This document shows positions 53,775 to 61,600 of a DNA stretch of 64,000 nucleotides, piece by piece; the first letter of the stretch is position 1, and every line of letters starts with the position of its first letter. The stretch comes from Vibrio sp. 10N (GTDB lineage: Bacteria > Pseudomonadota > Gammaproteobacteria > Enterobacterales > Vibrionaceae). A program made the position numbers and the translations under genes. The DNA lies in the NCBI RefSeq assembly GCF_036245475.1, contig NZ_BTPM01000002.1, positions 1,364,001 to 1,428,000 on the forward strand. The letters are read 5' to 3'. The notes beneath the pieces are model-generated. The model ran no database searches, was not told the origin of the DNA, and was given only the letters and a program-made list of their open reading frames with translations.

Positions 53775-54941
53775 TTAAGAGAGAACTGACGCCATGCGCT
53801 GTTCGCGCGTTTTTCTAAAGAACAACCAGGCATAGATGCCGTTTGCCACAAAGCTCGCCAATCCCGCTAATAACATGAGCTCATCGTTGCGCGGCAGCAC
53901 CACCACGTTGCTTTCGTACATAAATGGACAACTGAAGTAATACATAAAGGAACCCGCCAGCGTGAAGGCGCGCGCCTGCAGCCACGTACCCTTCTTGATA
54001 AACAGTGATGGCAAGGTCGCCGCCACCAGAACCATGGCTTGCGCTGTAGCACTGCCAGGGAAGTTGAGGTAAACAAACACGATGTTCCAGATGTCGTAAG
54101 CAATGATCCAGAACGTGGTCATGGCAGGCCACACCATGTCTTTTTGTTTTGATTTGTCAGCGTGGATCTGTGCCCAACCCGCCAAAGTGATGATGGAGAG
54201 TAAACCACCAGTCGCATTCAGAATGTTGGCCATGTTGCCCATGGTGAAGTCTTGCAGCACCGCTTCTGAGATGTTCAGCGCCAAAAACGCAGCGGCGCCA
54301 AAACGTGCCCACTTTTTATCGCCAATAGGGGTAAATCGGATAAGGGTAAACAGCGCGGCAGCACCGACTACCGAGTAAAGCTTGACCCACTTAAACCAGT
54401 AGGTAACGCCGTAGCTACTGAACAGTGGAATAAGTGCAATCGGCAGTACGAACCAAAGTAGGTAGTTGGCCCATTTCACATGACGGCAAAGCTCATTGAG
54501 TGCAATCAAGCCGACCAATACAAACAGCACATGCAGATAAGCACGGGTTTGATACAGTTTATGGAAGTTGCAGTGACTGCCATCCTTGGTAAAGCGCATC
54601 TGATCGCGATCGGTATACGCGAAAGTTGCGTTATCAAAGTCAGTGATCTCATCGCCAGCATTGCTGCGGATCACGACTTGACCCTCTTCAATGTGCCAAT
54701 TTTGAACTTCGGTCTTGTTAAAACCACCAGACTGTCTAAGCACTTTGACTTTGCCGTCCGCCAAAAACTCTAGGCGATAAAACAGACTGCCCTCGCCTGG
54801 GTCGCCGTCAAACGTACCTTGCCAAGTTTCGCCAATAAGTTGTTGTTCGTTATAGCCTTGATCGGCGGCTGCAAGCGGAGACATAAACGCCGCGCACAGT
54901 GTTACCAACAACGCCAAAATCTGTGTTGTTAATCTTTTCAT
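53775..54941 (-). CDS. Membrane protein with periplasmic N-terminal domain (paralogue of the upstream gene)
   Basis: 388 residues: signal-like segment (1-26), a lipocalin-like beta-rich domain of about 100 residues (YNEQQLIGETWQGTFDGDPGEG, then RLEFLADGKVKV), then about eight membrane helices. The membrane half is paralogous to the 300-residue gene at 55065; both keep a WF.W.K turn, an NI.EA.L.D...GN segment and a W...Y..WN..FV segment. I recall a DUF5692-like family for such proteins but am not sure. Confidence 0.72.
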   Translation of the reverse strand: MKRLTTQILALLVTLCAAFMSPLAAADQGYNEQQLIGETWQGTFDGDPGEGSLFYRLEFLADGKVKVLRQSGGFNKTEVQNWHIEEGQVVIRSNAGDEITDFDNATFAYTDRDQMRFTKDGSHCNFHKLYQTRAYLHVLFVLVGLIALNELCRHVKWANYLLWFVLPIALIPLFSSYGVTYWFKWVKLYSVVGAAALFTLIRFTPIGDKKWARFGAAAFLALNISEAVLQDFTMGNMANILNATGGLLSIITLAGWAQIHADKSKQKDMVWPAMTTFWIIAYDIWNIVFVYLNFPGSATAQAMVLVAATLPSLFIKKGTWLQARAFTLAGSFMYYFSCPFMYESNVVVLPRNDELMLLAGLASFVANGIYAWLFFRKTREQRMASVLS

Positions 54942-54968
54942 ACCATCACCTGTGTCAGGTTTTGAAGT

Positions 54969-55003
54969 GGTGGCCTAATGACGTCGTCATCAACTAGGCC
55001 ACC
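54969..55003. other. Intercistronic inverted repeat
   Basis: GGTGGCCTA pairs perfectly with TAGGCCACC, enclosing a palindromic GACGTCGTC-type core. It lies between the two membrane-protein genes and is a candidate attenuator or processing site. Confidence 0.5.
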
Positions 55004-55064
55004 GGGGGAGAGCCGTTAAGCTATTTACCTATAAGCTATGTGCCTCTAAGCAATCTGCTCTTAA

Positions 55065-55967
55065 CTATTTAGCTAGCGCCACTTTGTCGGGAGCTTCGTC
55101 ATACTCATTGACGCAGTCCGTTTTCAGTGGAGGCTGGTTGTCGCCATACGGTGGCTCCTTCTGCTCGCGCTGCTTTTTGAAGTACCAGATGACAAATGGA
55201 ATGTGCATCGCAAGGTTGATAGCGCCCCACCAATAGAGCACGCTCTCGTTACGCCATGCGCTGGAGTCCATGACCGGGGTAAACACATCGTGTATAGCAC
55301 GCACGAAGATGTGGAACGCTAGCGTGTAAACACGTGCAATGATGTAGAGCTCTGGACGTTTTTTGATGACCGGATAAAGCTCGGCAGCAATCAAAATACA
55401 GAATGAACTTGCGAAGAAGCCGGTGTTTTCGCCAAACACAAACGCCAGGTTCCACGTGGTGTATAGGAAGTTCCAAGCCGCAGTGGAATAGAACAGCAAG
55501 TCATTCGGCTTGTCTTTAGAGATAAGCCAGTACTGACGCACACCGTTCTTGTAGCGCGGGAAAGGAATGGTGATACATAAGATCACGCCACAAATGAAGT
55601 TGAAGTAGTTGCCCGTGACCAGATCTTTCAGTGTCGCTTCGGCAATGTTGAGAAATAACACGCCGTACAGCACTTTCAATACCCAGTCGCCACGGAAGAA
55701 ACGCAATATCGCGTTCGGGTTTTCTCGGTAGTACCAAGCTAGTCGAGCAAGACCGACCACCAAAGCTGTCGGAATCAGTACGCTGACGGTTTTCGCCCAG
55801 CGGAACCAACCATCCAACTGATCAGCCCACAACGGCGCGGTAAATAAAGTTGCGATCCAAATAAAGGCCGTCAACCGGGGAGTCCGGCGCATGCCCTCGA
55901 TGAGTAGTAACAAAAACACTATGTAAGAAGACATAGATACCACGTATTGCCAGGTTGGTATGTCCAT
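55065..55967 (-). CDS. Multispanning membrane protein, first gene of a five-gene operon
   Basis: 300 residues with about eight hydrophobic helices and charged loops (LAWYYRENPNAI, RYKNGVRQYWLISKDKPNDL). It shares the WFRWAKTVSVLIPTA, NIAEATLKDLVTGNYFNFICG and WNFLYTTWNLAFVFGENTG features with its paralogue at 53775. No catalytic motif is recognised. Two palindromic operator-like repeats precede it (56053-56087), so it is the first gene of the operon. Confidence 0.72.
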   Translation of the reverse strand: MDIPTWQYVVSMSSYIVFLLLLIEGMRRTPRLTAFIWIATLFTAPLWADQLDGWFRWAKTVSVLIPTALVVGLARLAWYYRENPNAILRFFRGDWVLKVLYGVLFLNIAEATLKDLVTGNYFNFICGVILCITIPFPRYKNGVRQYWLISKDKPNDLLFYSTAAWNFLYTTWNLAFVFGENTGFFASSFCILIAAELYPVIKKRPELYIIARVYTLAFHIFVRAIHDVFTPVMDSSAWRNESVLYWWGAINLAMHIPFVIWYFKKQREQKEPPYGDNQPPLKTDCVNEYDEAPDKVALAK

Positions 55968-56498
55968 AATACCTCCACGTTAAATTATTGGTTTTAATCA
56001 AAATTCAGTTAATACACACACTCTGTTCTTTTTATTTTTCAAAATCTTATAATAGAGCAATTACTCTATGTTTGAGTAATTACTCTAATTTTATTTTACT
56101 CAACGTGTTGGGATCCTTTTCACGTTTTCAAAAGTGAAAGATAAGATTGGTGGCGATTTTTTAAACTAATCACACATTTTTGGTATGGCTTTTGGAATCT
56201 TATGAGAGCGATCACAGAATGTGCGAGGTGGGTGTTTTTTGAGCGTAAAGAAGGCGACATAAAGTCACCGAAGGGGGGGTTATGCAGATAGGGGAGCTAC
56301 TGGCATCATCAAACACGGTTTTGCCCCATTCCTTGCCAGAGAAGCTCTACCTCACAAATCACAGTGAGCTGTTTTGACCTACTTTTTCTTATCTGTGTAA
56401 TTTCTAGTAAGTCCGGTCTTACCTGCATTGCAATAAGGGGGAATTAAGCTCACTTTAGTATTAATATAACCTCATATTTATTTATCCTAGGTGGAGCA
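55968..56498. other. Promoter region and AT-rich gap without a gene
   Basis: About 530 bases. The left part is AT-rich, contains the tandem palindromes at 56053-56087 and the probable leftward promoter. The right part contains no ORF I can support. The base composition changes here, marking the border with the cassette-like region. Confidence 0.6.
56053..56087. promoter_or_regulatory. Tandem palindromic operator upstream of the five-gene operon
   Basis: TAGAGCAATTACTCTA (56053-56068, one mismatch in symmetry) and GAGTAATTACTCTA (56074-56087, core GAGTAATTACTC perfectly palindromic) repeat the same site, consensus TAGAGTAATTACTCTA. They lie 86-120 bases upstream of the first gene, next to a TATTATA-like -10 on the minus strand. 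Such pairs are typical of TetR- or MarR-type repressors; no such gene is in the window. Confidence 0.6.
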
Positions 56499-57053
56499 AT
56501 GGACAGCTGTGACATTAACTTTTTGGGAGAGCAATACGGTAAAAATCTGTCGATCACTCGTACGGAGAGTGACCGGGGAGCAGTGCTAGTTGCAGCGTCA
56601 ATGTTAGAAGAGGTCTTAAAAGACCTTATTGTTTCTTGTTTGAGAGAACCATCAGGTAAACAAGACCCTCTATTTGCAGATGGCCTTGCTCCTCTGGGGA
56701 CATTTTCATCCAGAATTGAGATGACATATCGCCTAAGGCTTATCAATCAACAGGATAAAGAGCTATTAAACCTTTTCAAGAAGCTCAGGAATGATTTTGC
56801 ACATAAAATTGAAGCAAACACTCTCAGTGACTCTAAGTTCAGAGGTCGGGTAGACGGTATAATGCAGAAGCATCAAGCACTGAAAGATCCTACTGAAGCG
56901 ATAGCAAAGATGAGATTGCAACAGTCAGACGCAAATGGGTCTGAATCTCATCAAGAGGATGGAACACACATACGCGAGACGTTCGATATGTTTTTTGCGT
57001 TAACTATTGCAATGCTACAGACCCGCTCGCGCATAAATTCCCGAAATCAGTAA
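56499..57053 (+). CDS. HEPN-motif protein, MltR-like
   Basis: 184-residue soluble helical protein. The R-N-x-x-x-H motif of HEPN domains is seen at R97-N98-D-F-A-H102 inside LFKKLRNDFAHK. The arrangement (ITRTESDRGAVLVAASMLEEVLKDLI at the start) resembles MltR-type mannitol repressor proteins, which share this fold. Transcribed alone, with a TAGGTGG site upstream. Either an RNase-like or a ligand-binding/regulatory role is possible. No attC I can support follows directly. Confidence 0.6.
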   Translation: MDSCDINFLGEQYGKNLSITRTESDRGAVLVAASMLEEVLKDLIVSCLREPSGKQDPLFADGLAPLGTFSSRIEMTYRLRLINQQDKELLNLFKKLRNDFAHKIEANTLSDSKFRGRVDGIMQKHQALKDPTEAIAKMRLQQSDANGSESHQEDGTHIRETFDMFFALTIAMLQTRSRINSRNQ

Positions 57054-57335
57054 AGCTCTAGCCCTGCGGTGCCAGTAGGTTGTTGGCCGTTGCCAACACA
57101 ACTAACGACAGCTGATTCAGTCACTAACTCTTTGTGCACTGAGCTAGCGTATCTAGCTTGTTTCTGCCAAAAAAATTCTCAGAGCCAGTGAGGGGGCGAC
57201 TTAGCCTGTACATAAATAGACCAAGGCAGGCTAATCCGTATTCTGGTCTGAAATACGCAGTTTTTCTGTAATTGTCCCCAGTTCTATATGATGATTCACA
57301 AAACAGGTTGATATCGGTTGAGTTTCATAAAAAGT
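57054..57335. other. Intergenic region with diverged repeat sequence
   Basis: No ORF is supported. Sequence around 57181-57345 is recognisably related to 61715-61857 (short shared blocks such as AATAGACC, GGTTGATAT and GGCAGCAACATAGACGG), so a diverged repeated intergenic element precedes both downstream genes. A hairpin with GTTGTTGG arms lies near 57088-57115. Confidence 0.45.
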
Positions 57336-57375
57336 GGCAGCAACATAGACGGAAAATTCCGTCTATAAAGCGAAA
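57336..57375. repeat. Recurrent palindrome, copy 1
   Basis: TAGACGGAA and TTCCGTCTA (57346-57365) form a 9-bp inverted repeat with a two-base centre, preceded by GGCAGCAACA and followed by TATAAAGCG. The same unit recurs at 58947 and 61858, always just upstream of a rightward gene. Confidence 0.7.
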
Positions 57376-57403
57376 GCGTCAAGTGACCTTAGAGATTTGA
57401 AAC

Positions 57404-58291
57404 ATGAGTGAAGTACCTGAATTATTAAAAGCATTAGCCAGTCTTTTGTGGCCAATTTTTGCGTTTGTGGCTTTATTCTTGTTTAGAAGTCAGTTAGCAG
57501 AAGCTATCGGTAGATTTAAAAAAGGTAAGTTGCTTGGCCAAGAATTAGAGCTAAACGATTCCCTGGTAAATCTACAGCGCTCAGCATCGCAGTTGTCCGA
57601 AGAAGTTTCTGCAATCCCACCAAGTGAAGTGGAAAGTTCAGACAGTAATGAGCTAAAAGATGACGAATCGAGTGTAAAAGCCATTATTCACGAGGCCGCA
57701 AGGTCGCCTAAAGCAGCTCTAATATTACTCGCTTCTGAGATCGAAAAAGAGGCGAAACAAACACTCGCTAGCATTGGTAAGCTAAAAGGTCGAAAAAGTG
57801 TAAGTCTGAGGCAAGCGATAGATGAATTAGATAGCCATTATGGTTTGCCGAAACATATATCTGGTAGTCTGCGGCTATTTTGGGAAACGAGAAATAAAAT
57901 AATTCATGTTCGAGAAACTGACGAACGTAACATTTTAAGTGCAATAGACTCTGGTGTTAGCATTCTAAAATCACTCCAAGCACTCCCAAGGGAGACAAAT
58001 TGGGTGCACCATACAGGAGTGCCAATTTATTCCGATCCTGACTGCACAGTTCTAATTAAGAACGGAAAAGGTGTGATTTTGAAAAGTGCCTCTTCTAGTG
58101 GCGCAAAAATATTCTACCGAATTTTTCCAACGAATCGGACACATTTCGAAAAGGGAAGAAAAGTTGCTTGGGAGTGGAATCATGATAATACATGGTCTGA
58201 TGCGTGGTATAGAGACCCAGAGTCAAATGAGATTAAGCTTGCGTGGAATAGCTCAATGGAGTTTGTTGGCCAGCATTTAGATGAGGTTTAG
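57404..58291 (+). CDS. Membrane-anchored HEPN-motif protein, unknown function
   Basis: 295 residues. One N-terminal membrane segment (about 10-28, LLWPIFAFVALFLF), a charged linker, then a helical region with R163-N164-K-I-I-H168 (WETRNKIIHVRE), the HEPN R-N-x-x-x-H motif. The C-terminal part (about 200-295) has beta-rich SH3-like or EAL-independent sequence (TGVPIYSDPDCTVLI and KVAWEWNHDNTWSDAWY) and is unassigned. An attC site lies just after its stop, so it is a mobile cassette. Confidence 0.6.
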   Translation: MSEVPELLKALASLLWPIFAFVALFLFRSQLAEAIGRFKKGKLLGQELELNDSLVNLQRSASQLSEEVSAIPPSEVESSDSNELKDDESSVKAIIHEAARSPKAALILLASEIEKEAKQTLASIGKLKGRKSVSLRQAIDELDSHYGLPKHISGSLRLFWETRNKIIHVRETDERNILSAIDSGVSILKSLQALPRETNWVHHTGVPIYSDPDCTVLIKNGKGVILKSASSSGAKIFYRIFPTNRTHFEKGRKVAWEWNHDNTWSDAWYRDPESNEIKLAWNSSMEFVGQHLDEV

Positions 58292-58292
58292 C

Positions 58293-58347
58293 ACTTAACT
58301 GCAGCGGACTAATTTACGCTGCGCTTCATTTTCCCGCTGAGTTGGAC
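58293..58347 (+). other. attC recombination site (short type)
   Basis: Starts ACTTAAC (fits RYYYAAC) and ends GTTGGAC (fits GTTRRRY), 55 bases. The arms AACTGCAGCGG and CCGCTGAGTT pair with a single unpaired base in the left arm, the extrahelical-base hallmark of attC. It begins two bases after the stop of the previous cassette gene. Confidence 0.75.
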
Positions 58348-58427
58348 GTTATGTACCAGTGCTTGCCGCACCATCTGAAGCAGATTATGTTGCGAAAAGT
58401 TAGTATTTTCTGGATTAAGGAGTAACT

Positions 58428-58850
58428 GTGGGCTTTCCTAAAGATATCGCGCGTGAGCGAGGGCGCTTCCATAAAGTTGATCCTAGCGAACTTTTAGACA
58501 TGGATGAATATGCTGAGTGGCTTAGTGCCCTCTTATATGGCCAATGTTACGTTGAAGAATTTGATGGTGAACTTTGTATCATCGAGATTAAGCACTTAGT
58601 GAGTAATCAAGGTGGTGTAAAGATTGAAATCTTTTCAGACGAACACCCGCCACCACATTTTCATGTTAAGTCTGGTGATATTGATGCTAGTTTTTCTATT
58701 GAAGATTGTTCAGTGGTGGATGGTACGGTCAGAAATAAAGAGTTGAAAGCTATTAAGTTTTGGCACAACTCACTAAAGCAGAAACTCATCGAGGTGTGGA
58801 ATGAGACGCGTCCATCTGATTGTACTGTAGGCTTGTATCAAGGCACATAA
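58428..58850 (+). CDS. DUF4160 domain protein, cassette gene
   Basis: 140 residues starting at GTG with an AAGGAG site. The middle contains EIFSDEHPPPHFHVKSGD (about 74-91), the hallmark of DUF4160 proteins, which are often found near toxin-antitoxin genes. The N-terminal part is acidic (ERGRFHKVDPSELLDMDEYAEW). Function unknown. It lies between attC-type sites, so it is a gene cassette. Confidence 0.75.
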   Translation: MGFPKDIARERGRFHKVDPSELLDMDEYAEWLSALLYGQCYVEEFDGELCIIEIKHLVSNQGGVKIEIFSDEHPPPHFHVKSGDIDASFSIEDCSVVDGTVRNKELKAIKFWHNSLKQKLIEVWNETRPSDCTVGLYQGT

Positions 58851-58980
58851 CAAACGACTCAGAGTGATTCGGCACGTGTGGCGTTTCTACTATGCGTCGG
58901 TTTTAGTGATTAAGGTAGTATGCGACAGTATCGGTATTACGTACCGTAGACGGAAAAATTCCGTCTATAAAGCGTTAAAT
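58848..58980 (+). other. Hybrid attC-like site with palindrome at its right end
   Basis: The first about 100 bases align well with the VCR-like attC at 59904 (TAACAAACG start, ACTATGCGTCGGTTTTAGTG). The expected right arm is then replaced by the TAGACGGAA/TTCCGTCTA palindrome (58947-58967). The site still ends in GCGTTAAAT, which satisfies GTTRRRY. The normal right-hand pairing partner of the left arm is missing. Confidence 0.6.
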
Positions 58981-59003
58981 GCTTCAATAAATATGAGAGT
59001 AAA

Positions 59004-59909
59004 ATGAATATTGGTAGAACAATCAGAATCTACTTGGACGACGGTTCAATTTCTGGCATCAGGCATGCAGAAATTGTTAATTGGACAGGACAAGCAATAT
59101 CAGCACCTAGAACTCAGGTAAAGTCATTGTCTGACTGGGAAGAGTCGAAAAAACCGGGTGTATACTTTCTTTTTGGTGTGGATGAAACTTCCGGGAACTC
59201 TGCAGTTTATATTGGGGAAGCAGAGAATGTTCTAGACCGTTTACAAAGTCATATTGCTAACAAAGACTTTTGGAACGAAGTGGTTTTCTTCACAAGTAAA
59301 GATGAAAATCTTACTAAATCCCATGTCAAATACCTTGAGTCTAGGTTAGTACAATTTGCTAAATCGGCTGAAAGATACGTTGTTCTAAATGGTAATGAAC
59401 CTCAACAGCCTGTATTGCCTAGAGGTGATCGTGATGCAATGGAAGAGTTTCTATCCAATATCAGGGTACTCTTAGGTGTCATTGGTCATAAAGCTCTAGA
59501 GTCATTAGCTCAACACGAGATACCTAAACCGATTGATCACCAAGTACATGAAGAAAGTACTCCTGTCTCAAACAACAGCAATTTTAGCTTGAAAGTTAAA
59601 GGAATATCAGCAAACGCGGTGTTAACTGATGAGGGTATCGTGGTGTTATCCGGTTCAATGGTAGCTGATAAAATTAGAGACAGTCTTTCGACAGGCTATC
59701 AAAAACTTCGTGCAGAATTAATTGATTCAGGTGCAGTGGTAAAAGGTGGTGACGGTGTTCTTCGATTTACTAGAGACCGGCTGTTCACCAGTCCATCACA
59801 GGCTGCTGCAATAATAGCGGGCTATGCGATCAATGGGCGTCATCATTGGCAGACCGAGAGTGGTAAAACACTCAAAGCAGTTGAAGAGTCTGAGGCTACC
59901 AGCACTTAA
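59004..59909 (+). CDS. GIY-YIG nuclease-family protein with DUF4357-like C-terminus
   Basis: 301 residues. The GIY-YIG motif appears as PGVYFLFGVDETSGNSAVYIGEAENVLDRLQSH (GVY at 52-54, YIG at 69-71, Arg 79). The C-terminal third (about 190-300), with KGISANAVLTDEGIVVLSGS and LFTSPSQAAAIIAGYAINGRHHWQ, is the DUF4357 type seen in restriction/defence-associated GIY-YIG proteins. Its start is preceded by the hybrid attC and its stop lies inside the next attC, so it is a gene cassette and may be a defence factor. Confidence 0.8.
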   Translation: MNIGRTIRIYLDDGSISGIRHAEIVNWTGQAISAPRTQVKSLSDWEESKKPGVYFLFGVDETSGNSAVYIGEAENVLDRLQSHIANKDFWNEVVFFTSKDENLTKSHVKYLESRLVQFAKSAERYVVLNGNEPQQPVLPRGDRDAMEEFLSNIRVLLGVIGHKALESLAQHEIPKPIDHQVHEESTPVSNNSNFSLKVKGISANAVLTDEGIVVLSGSMVADKIRDSLSTGYQKLRAELIDSGAVVKGGDGVLRFTRDRLFTSPSQAAAIIAGYAINGRHHWQTESGKTLKAVEESEATST

Positions 59910-60028
59910 CAATCTGTTTAAGAGGGATTCGCAACGCGTGGCACTCTTACTATGCGTTGGTTTTAGTGCTTAAGGCTGTTTGCAACGGCTTCGGTATTGC
60001 GTTGCTCACCCCTTAACAGGGCGTTACT
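59904..60028 (+). other. attC site, VCR-like
   Basis: Begins ACTTAAC and ends GCGTTACTT. The arms TAACAATCTGTTTAAGAGGG and CCCCTTAACAGGGCGTTA pair over most of their length. The internal parts (ACGCGTGGCA, TTGGTTTTAGTG, TTCGGTATTGCGTT) closely resemble Vibrio superintegron repeats. About 125 bases, the usual VCR size. Confidence 0.85.
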
Positions 60029-60126
60029 TTTCCATATGTGGACTAATCCGTTATATTCTGATTTAGTAATATGACTGACTCGGTTTTGTCCAGAGACGTG
60101 CTAAAGGTGCATGTAACGCAGAACTG

Positions 60127-60274
60127 CCCCATTCGGTGCTTCAAGCCATACCAAAAATCACCGTCATCCCCTTGAAAAAGGGGATCTCATTTAGCGCGTT
60201 GAAAAGTTGAATTACGTGACTTAATCGAATATTTTCAGTTGCCTACACGTGGTGGGAGATCCTCACTTTCGTGA
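60127..60274. repeat. Vibrio REP-like repeat, copy A, left part (interrupted by an IS)
   Basis: Matches copy B (63411-63566) over about 150 bases, with two hairpins (ATCCCCTTG...AAGGGGAT and GATCCTCACTTTCGTGA). The right arm of the second hairpin resumes at 61601 (TGAGGATGAC) after the IS element. Confidence 0.75.
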
Positions 60275-60275
60275 T

Positions 60276-60346
60276 GTATGGACTCCCTCCCTCAAGAGGG
60301 AACTAAAATTACTGGTGACGAAACCATAATCTTTAGGAGTCCATAC
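60276..60346 (+). promoter_or_regulatory. Hairpin that would hide the transposase ribosome-binding site
   Basis: GTATGGACTCC (60276-60286) at the left end pairs perfectly with GGAGTCCATAC (60336-60346), which contains the GGAG ribosome-binding site and touches the ATG at 60347. A transcript entering from outside would fold this and block translation. Confidence 0.65.
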
Positions 60347-61381
60347 ATGAACAAGTCTACGACCATTGCTATTGATTTAGCAAAAAGCTCATTCCAAGTT
60401 TGTAAGCTGGTTGGCAATCATGTCGCTACAGAGAGACCATTCAGCAAAGCCAAGCTAAAATCTTGGTTACTCAAACAACCGCCTTGCACCGTCGTAATGG
60501 AGTCCTGTGCCACCTCTCACTTCTGGGGGCGTTTATGCCAATCCGTAGGGCATAACGTTATCTTGATCGCACCAAAGAATGTATCCCCATTCCGCACGAA
60601 TCAAAAAACAGACAAGAATGATGCAATGGCCATTGCTGTCGCAGCTAAACAGCCTAATGTCCACTTTATTGCGGTCAAATCTGTCAGGGCGCAGTCACTT
60701 CAATCCATCGACAAGATGAGACAGCACTTGGTCGATACAATCACTGCTACAAGCAACATGATTAGAGCACTTATTGCCGAGTTTGGGGTTGATATTCCAC
60801 GCGGAACGTCCGCTTTTGGAAAGCAAGTTCCTTTCGTCTTAGAAGATGCAGAAAATGGCCTGCCAGATATTGTCAGAGAGCAAATATCGACGATGTACTG
60901 GCTTTATCAAGACCTAATTGAAAAGAAAGAAAAAATCACAAAACAACTCAATAACGAGATACAGCAACAACCTGAATGTCGCGCCTTAACTGCTATTGAG
61001 GGAGTGGGCAATGTCAACGCGCTGGCTTTATATCTCGCCATCGGTGAAAACGGCGGTAACTTTAAAAACGGCCGTGAAGCTTCTGCGTGCATCGGCCTAA
61101 CGCCCAAACAATACAGCACTGGCGGCAAGACTGTACTTTTAGGTATCGGCAAAAAATTCGCCTGTAAACGAATACGAGCCAACTTGATTCAAGGTGCTCT
61201 CGCTTTTGTTCGGGCTGTCGACCGAAGGGAGCCTAAGACAACAAAAGAGGCTTGGGTCAAAGGCCTGATAGAAAGAGCTGGGCTGCGAAGAGCGGCTGTT
61301 GCTCTCGCCAACAAAACAGTAAGAACGGCATGGTCAATGCTCAATCACCACCAACCATACCGATTACCAGAGACAGTTTAA
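60347..61381 (+). CDS. IS110-family transposase
   Basis: 344 residues from ATG 60347 with a GGAG site; the longer reading from 60278 would run through the element's end. N-terminal DEDD RuvC-like domain with D10 (IAIDLAKSSF), E52 (VVMESCATSHFW), D89 and D92 (KTDKNDAMA). C-terminal Transposase_20 domain with ALTAIEGVGNVNALALYLAIG and GLTPKQYSTGGKTVLLGI, including the conserved Ser. Family enzymes recombine without DDE chemistry and use a guide RNA. It is intact and probably active. Confidence 0.93.
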   Translation: MNKSTTIAIDLAKSSFQVCKLVGNHVATERPFSKAKLKSWLLKQPPCTVVMESCATSHFWGRLCQSVGHNVILIAPKNVSPFRTNQKTDKNDAMAIAVAAKQPNVHFIAVKSVRAQSLQSIDKMRQHLVDTITATSNMIRALIAEFGVDIPRGTSAFGKQVPFVLEDAENGLPDIVREQISTMYWLYQDLIEKKEKITKQLNNEIQQQPECRALTAIEGVGNVNALALYLAIGENGGNFKNGREASACIGLTPKQYSTGGKTVLLGIGKKFACKRIRANLIQGALAFVRAVDRREPKTTKEAWVKGLIERAGLRRAAVALANKTVRTAWSMLNHHQPYRLPETV

Positions 61382-61600
61382 GAACCATATTTAGGTTACA
61401 ACCAAGAGTAAGACAAAAACAGGTAAGACCGACCCTAACGAGCCAGATCATCCTCATGGTACCAGGTACCTTTTTCGCGAAGTGGCATTGGGGTGCGAAA
61501 ACATCAAGGGGCAGAGTTCGCTACTCAATAAGAGCCCGAATATGCGCATGCTTCCTACTTATTTTTGTCCTCTAGTTGCAATCTAACGGGAGTCCATATA
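61382..61600 (+). ncRNA. Candidate bridge/seek RNA region of the IS element
   Basis: The 3' noncoding end between the transposase stop and the right inverted repeat has no ORF of note. In the IS1111 group the target-guiding RNA is encoded downstream of the transposase. The location is as expected, but I could not fold it or identify guide loops with certainty. GGTACCAGGTACC near 61459-61471 is a palindrome in it. Confidence 0.4.

Larger units (their letters stand above)
60275..61600 (+). mobile_element. IS1111-type insertion sequence (IS110 family)
   Basis: About 1.33 kb. Subterminal perfect 11-bp inverted repeats TATGGACTCCC (60277-60287) and GGGAGTCCATA (61588-61598), one transposase gene, a short 5' noncoding end (about 72 bases) and a long 3' noncoding end (about 220 bases). 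Subterminal inverted repeats and a long 3' end are features of the IS1111 group. The element is inserted in the loop-side of a REP-like hairpin, with TGA present at both edges. Confidence 0.88.

Noticed and set aside
57054..57130. attC site after the first HEPN-motif gene
   Set aside because: A GTTGTTGG/CCAACACAAC hairpin is present but neither RYYYAAC nor GTTRRRY ends are found in the right places.
61459..61471. GGTACCAGGTACC as a stand-alone regulatory palindrome
   Set aside because: It lies inside the IS noncoding end and is more likely part of its RNA; no gene follows it.
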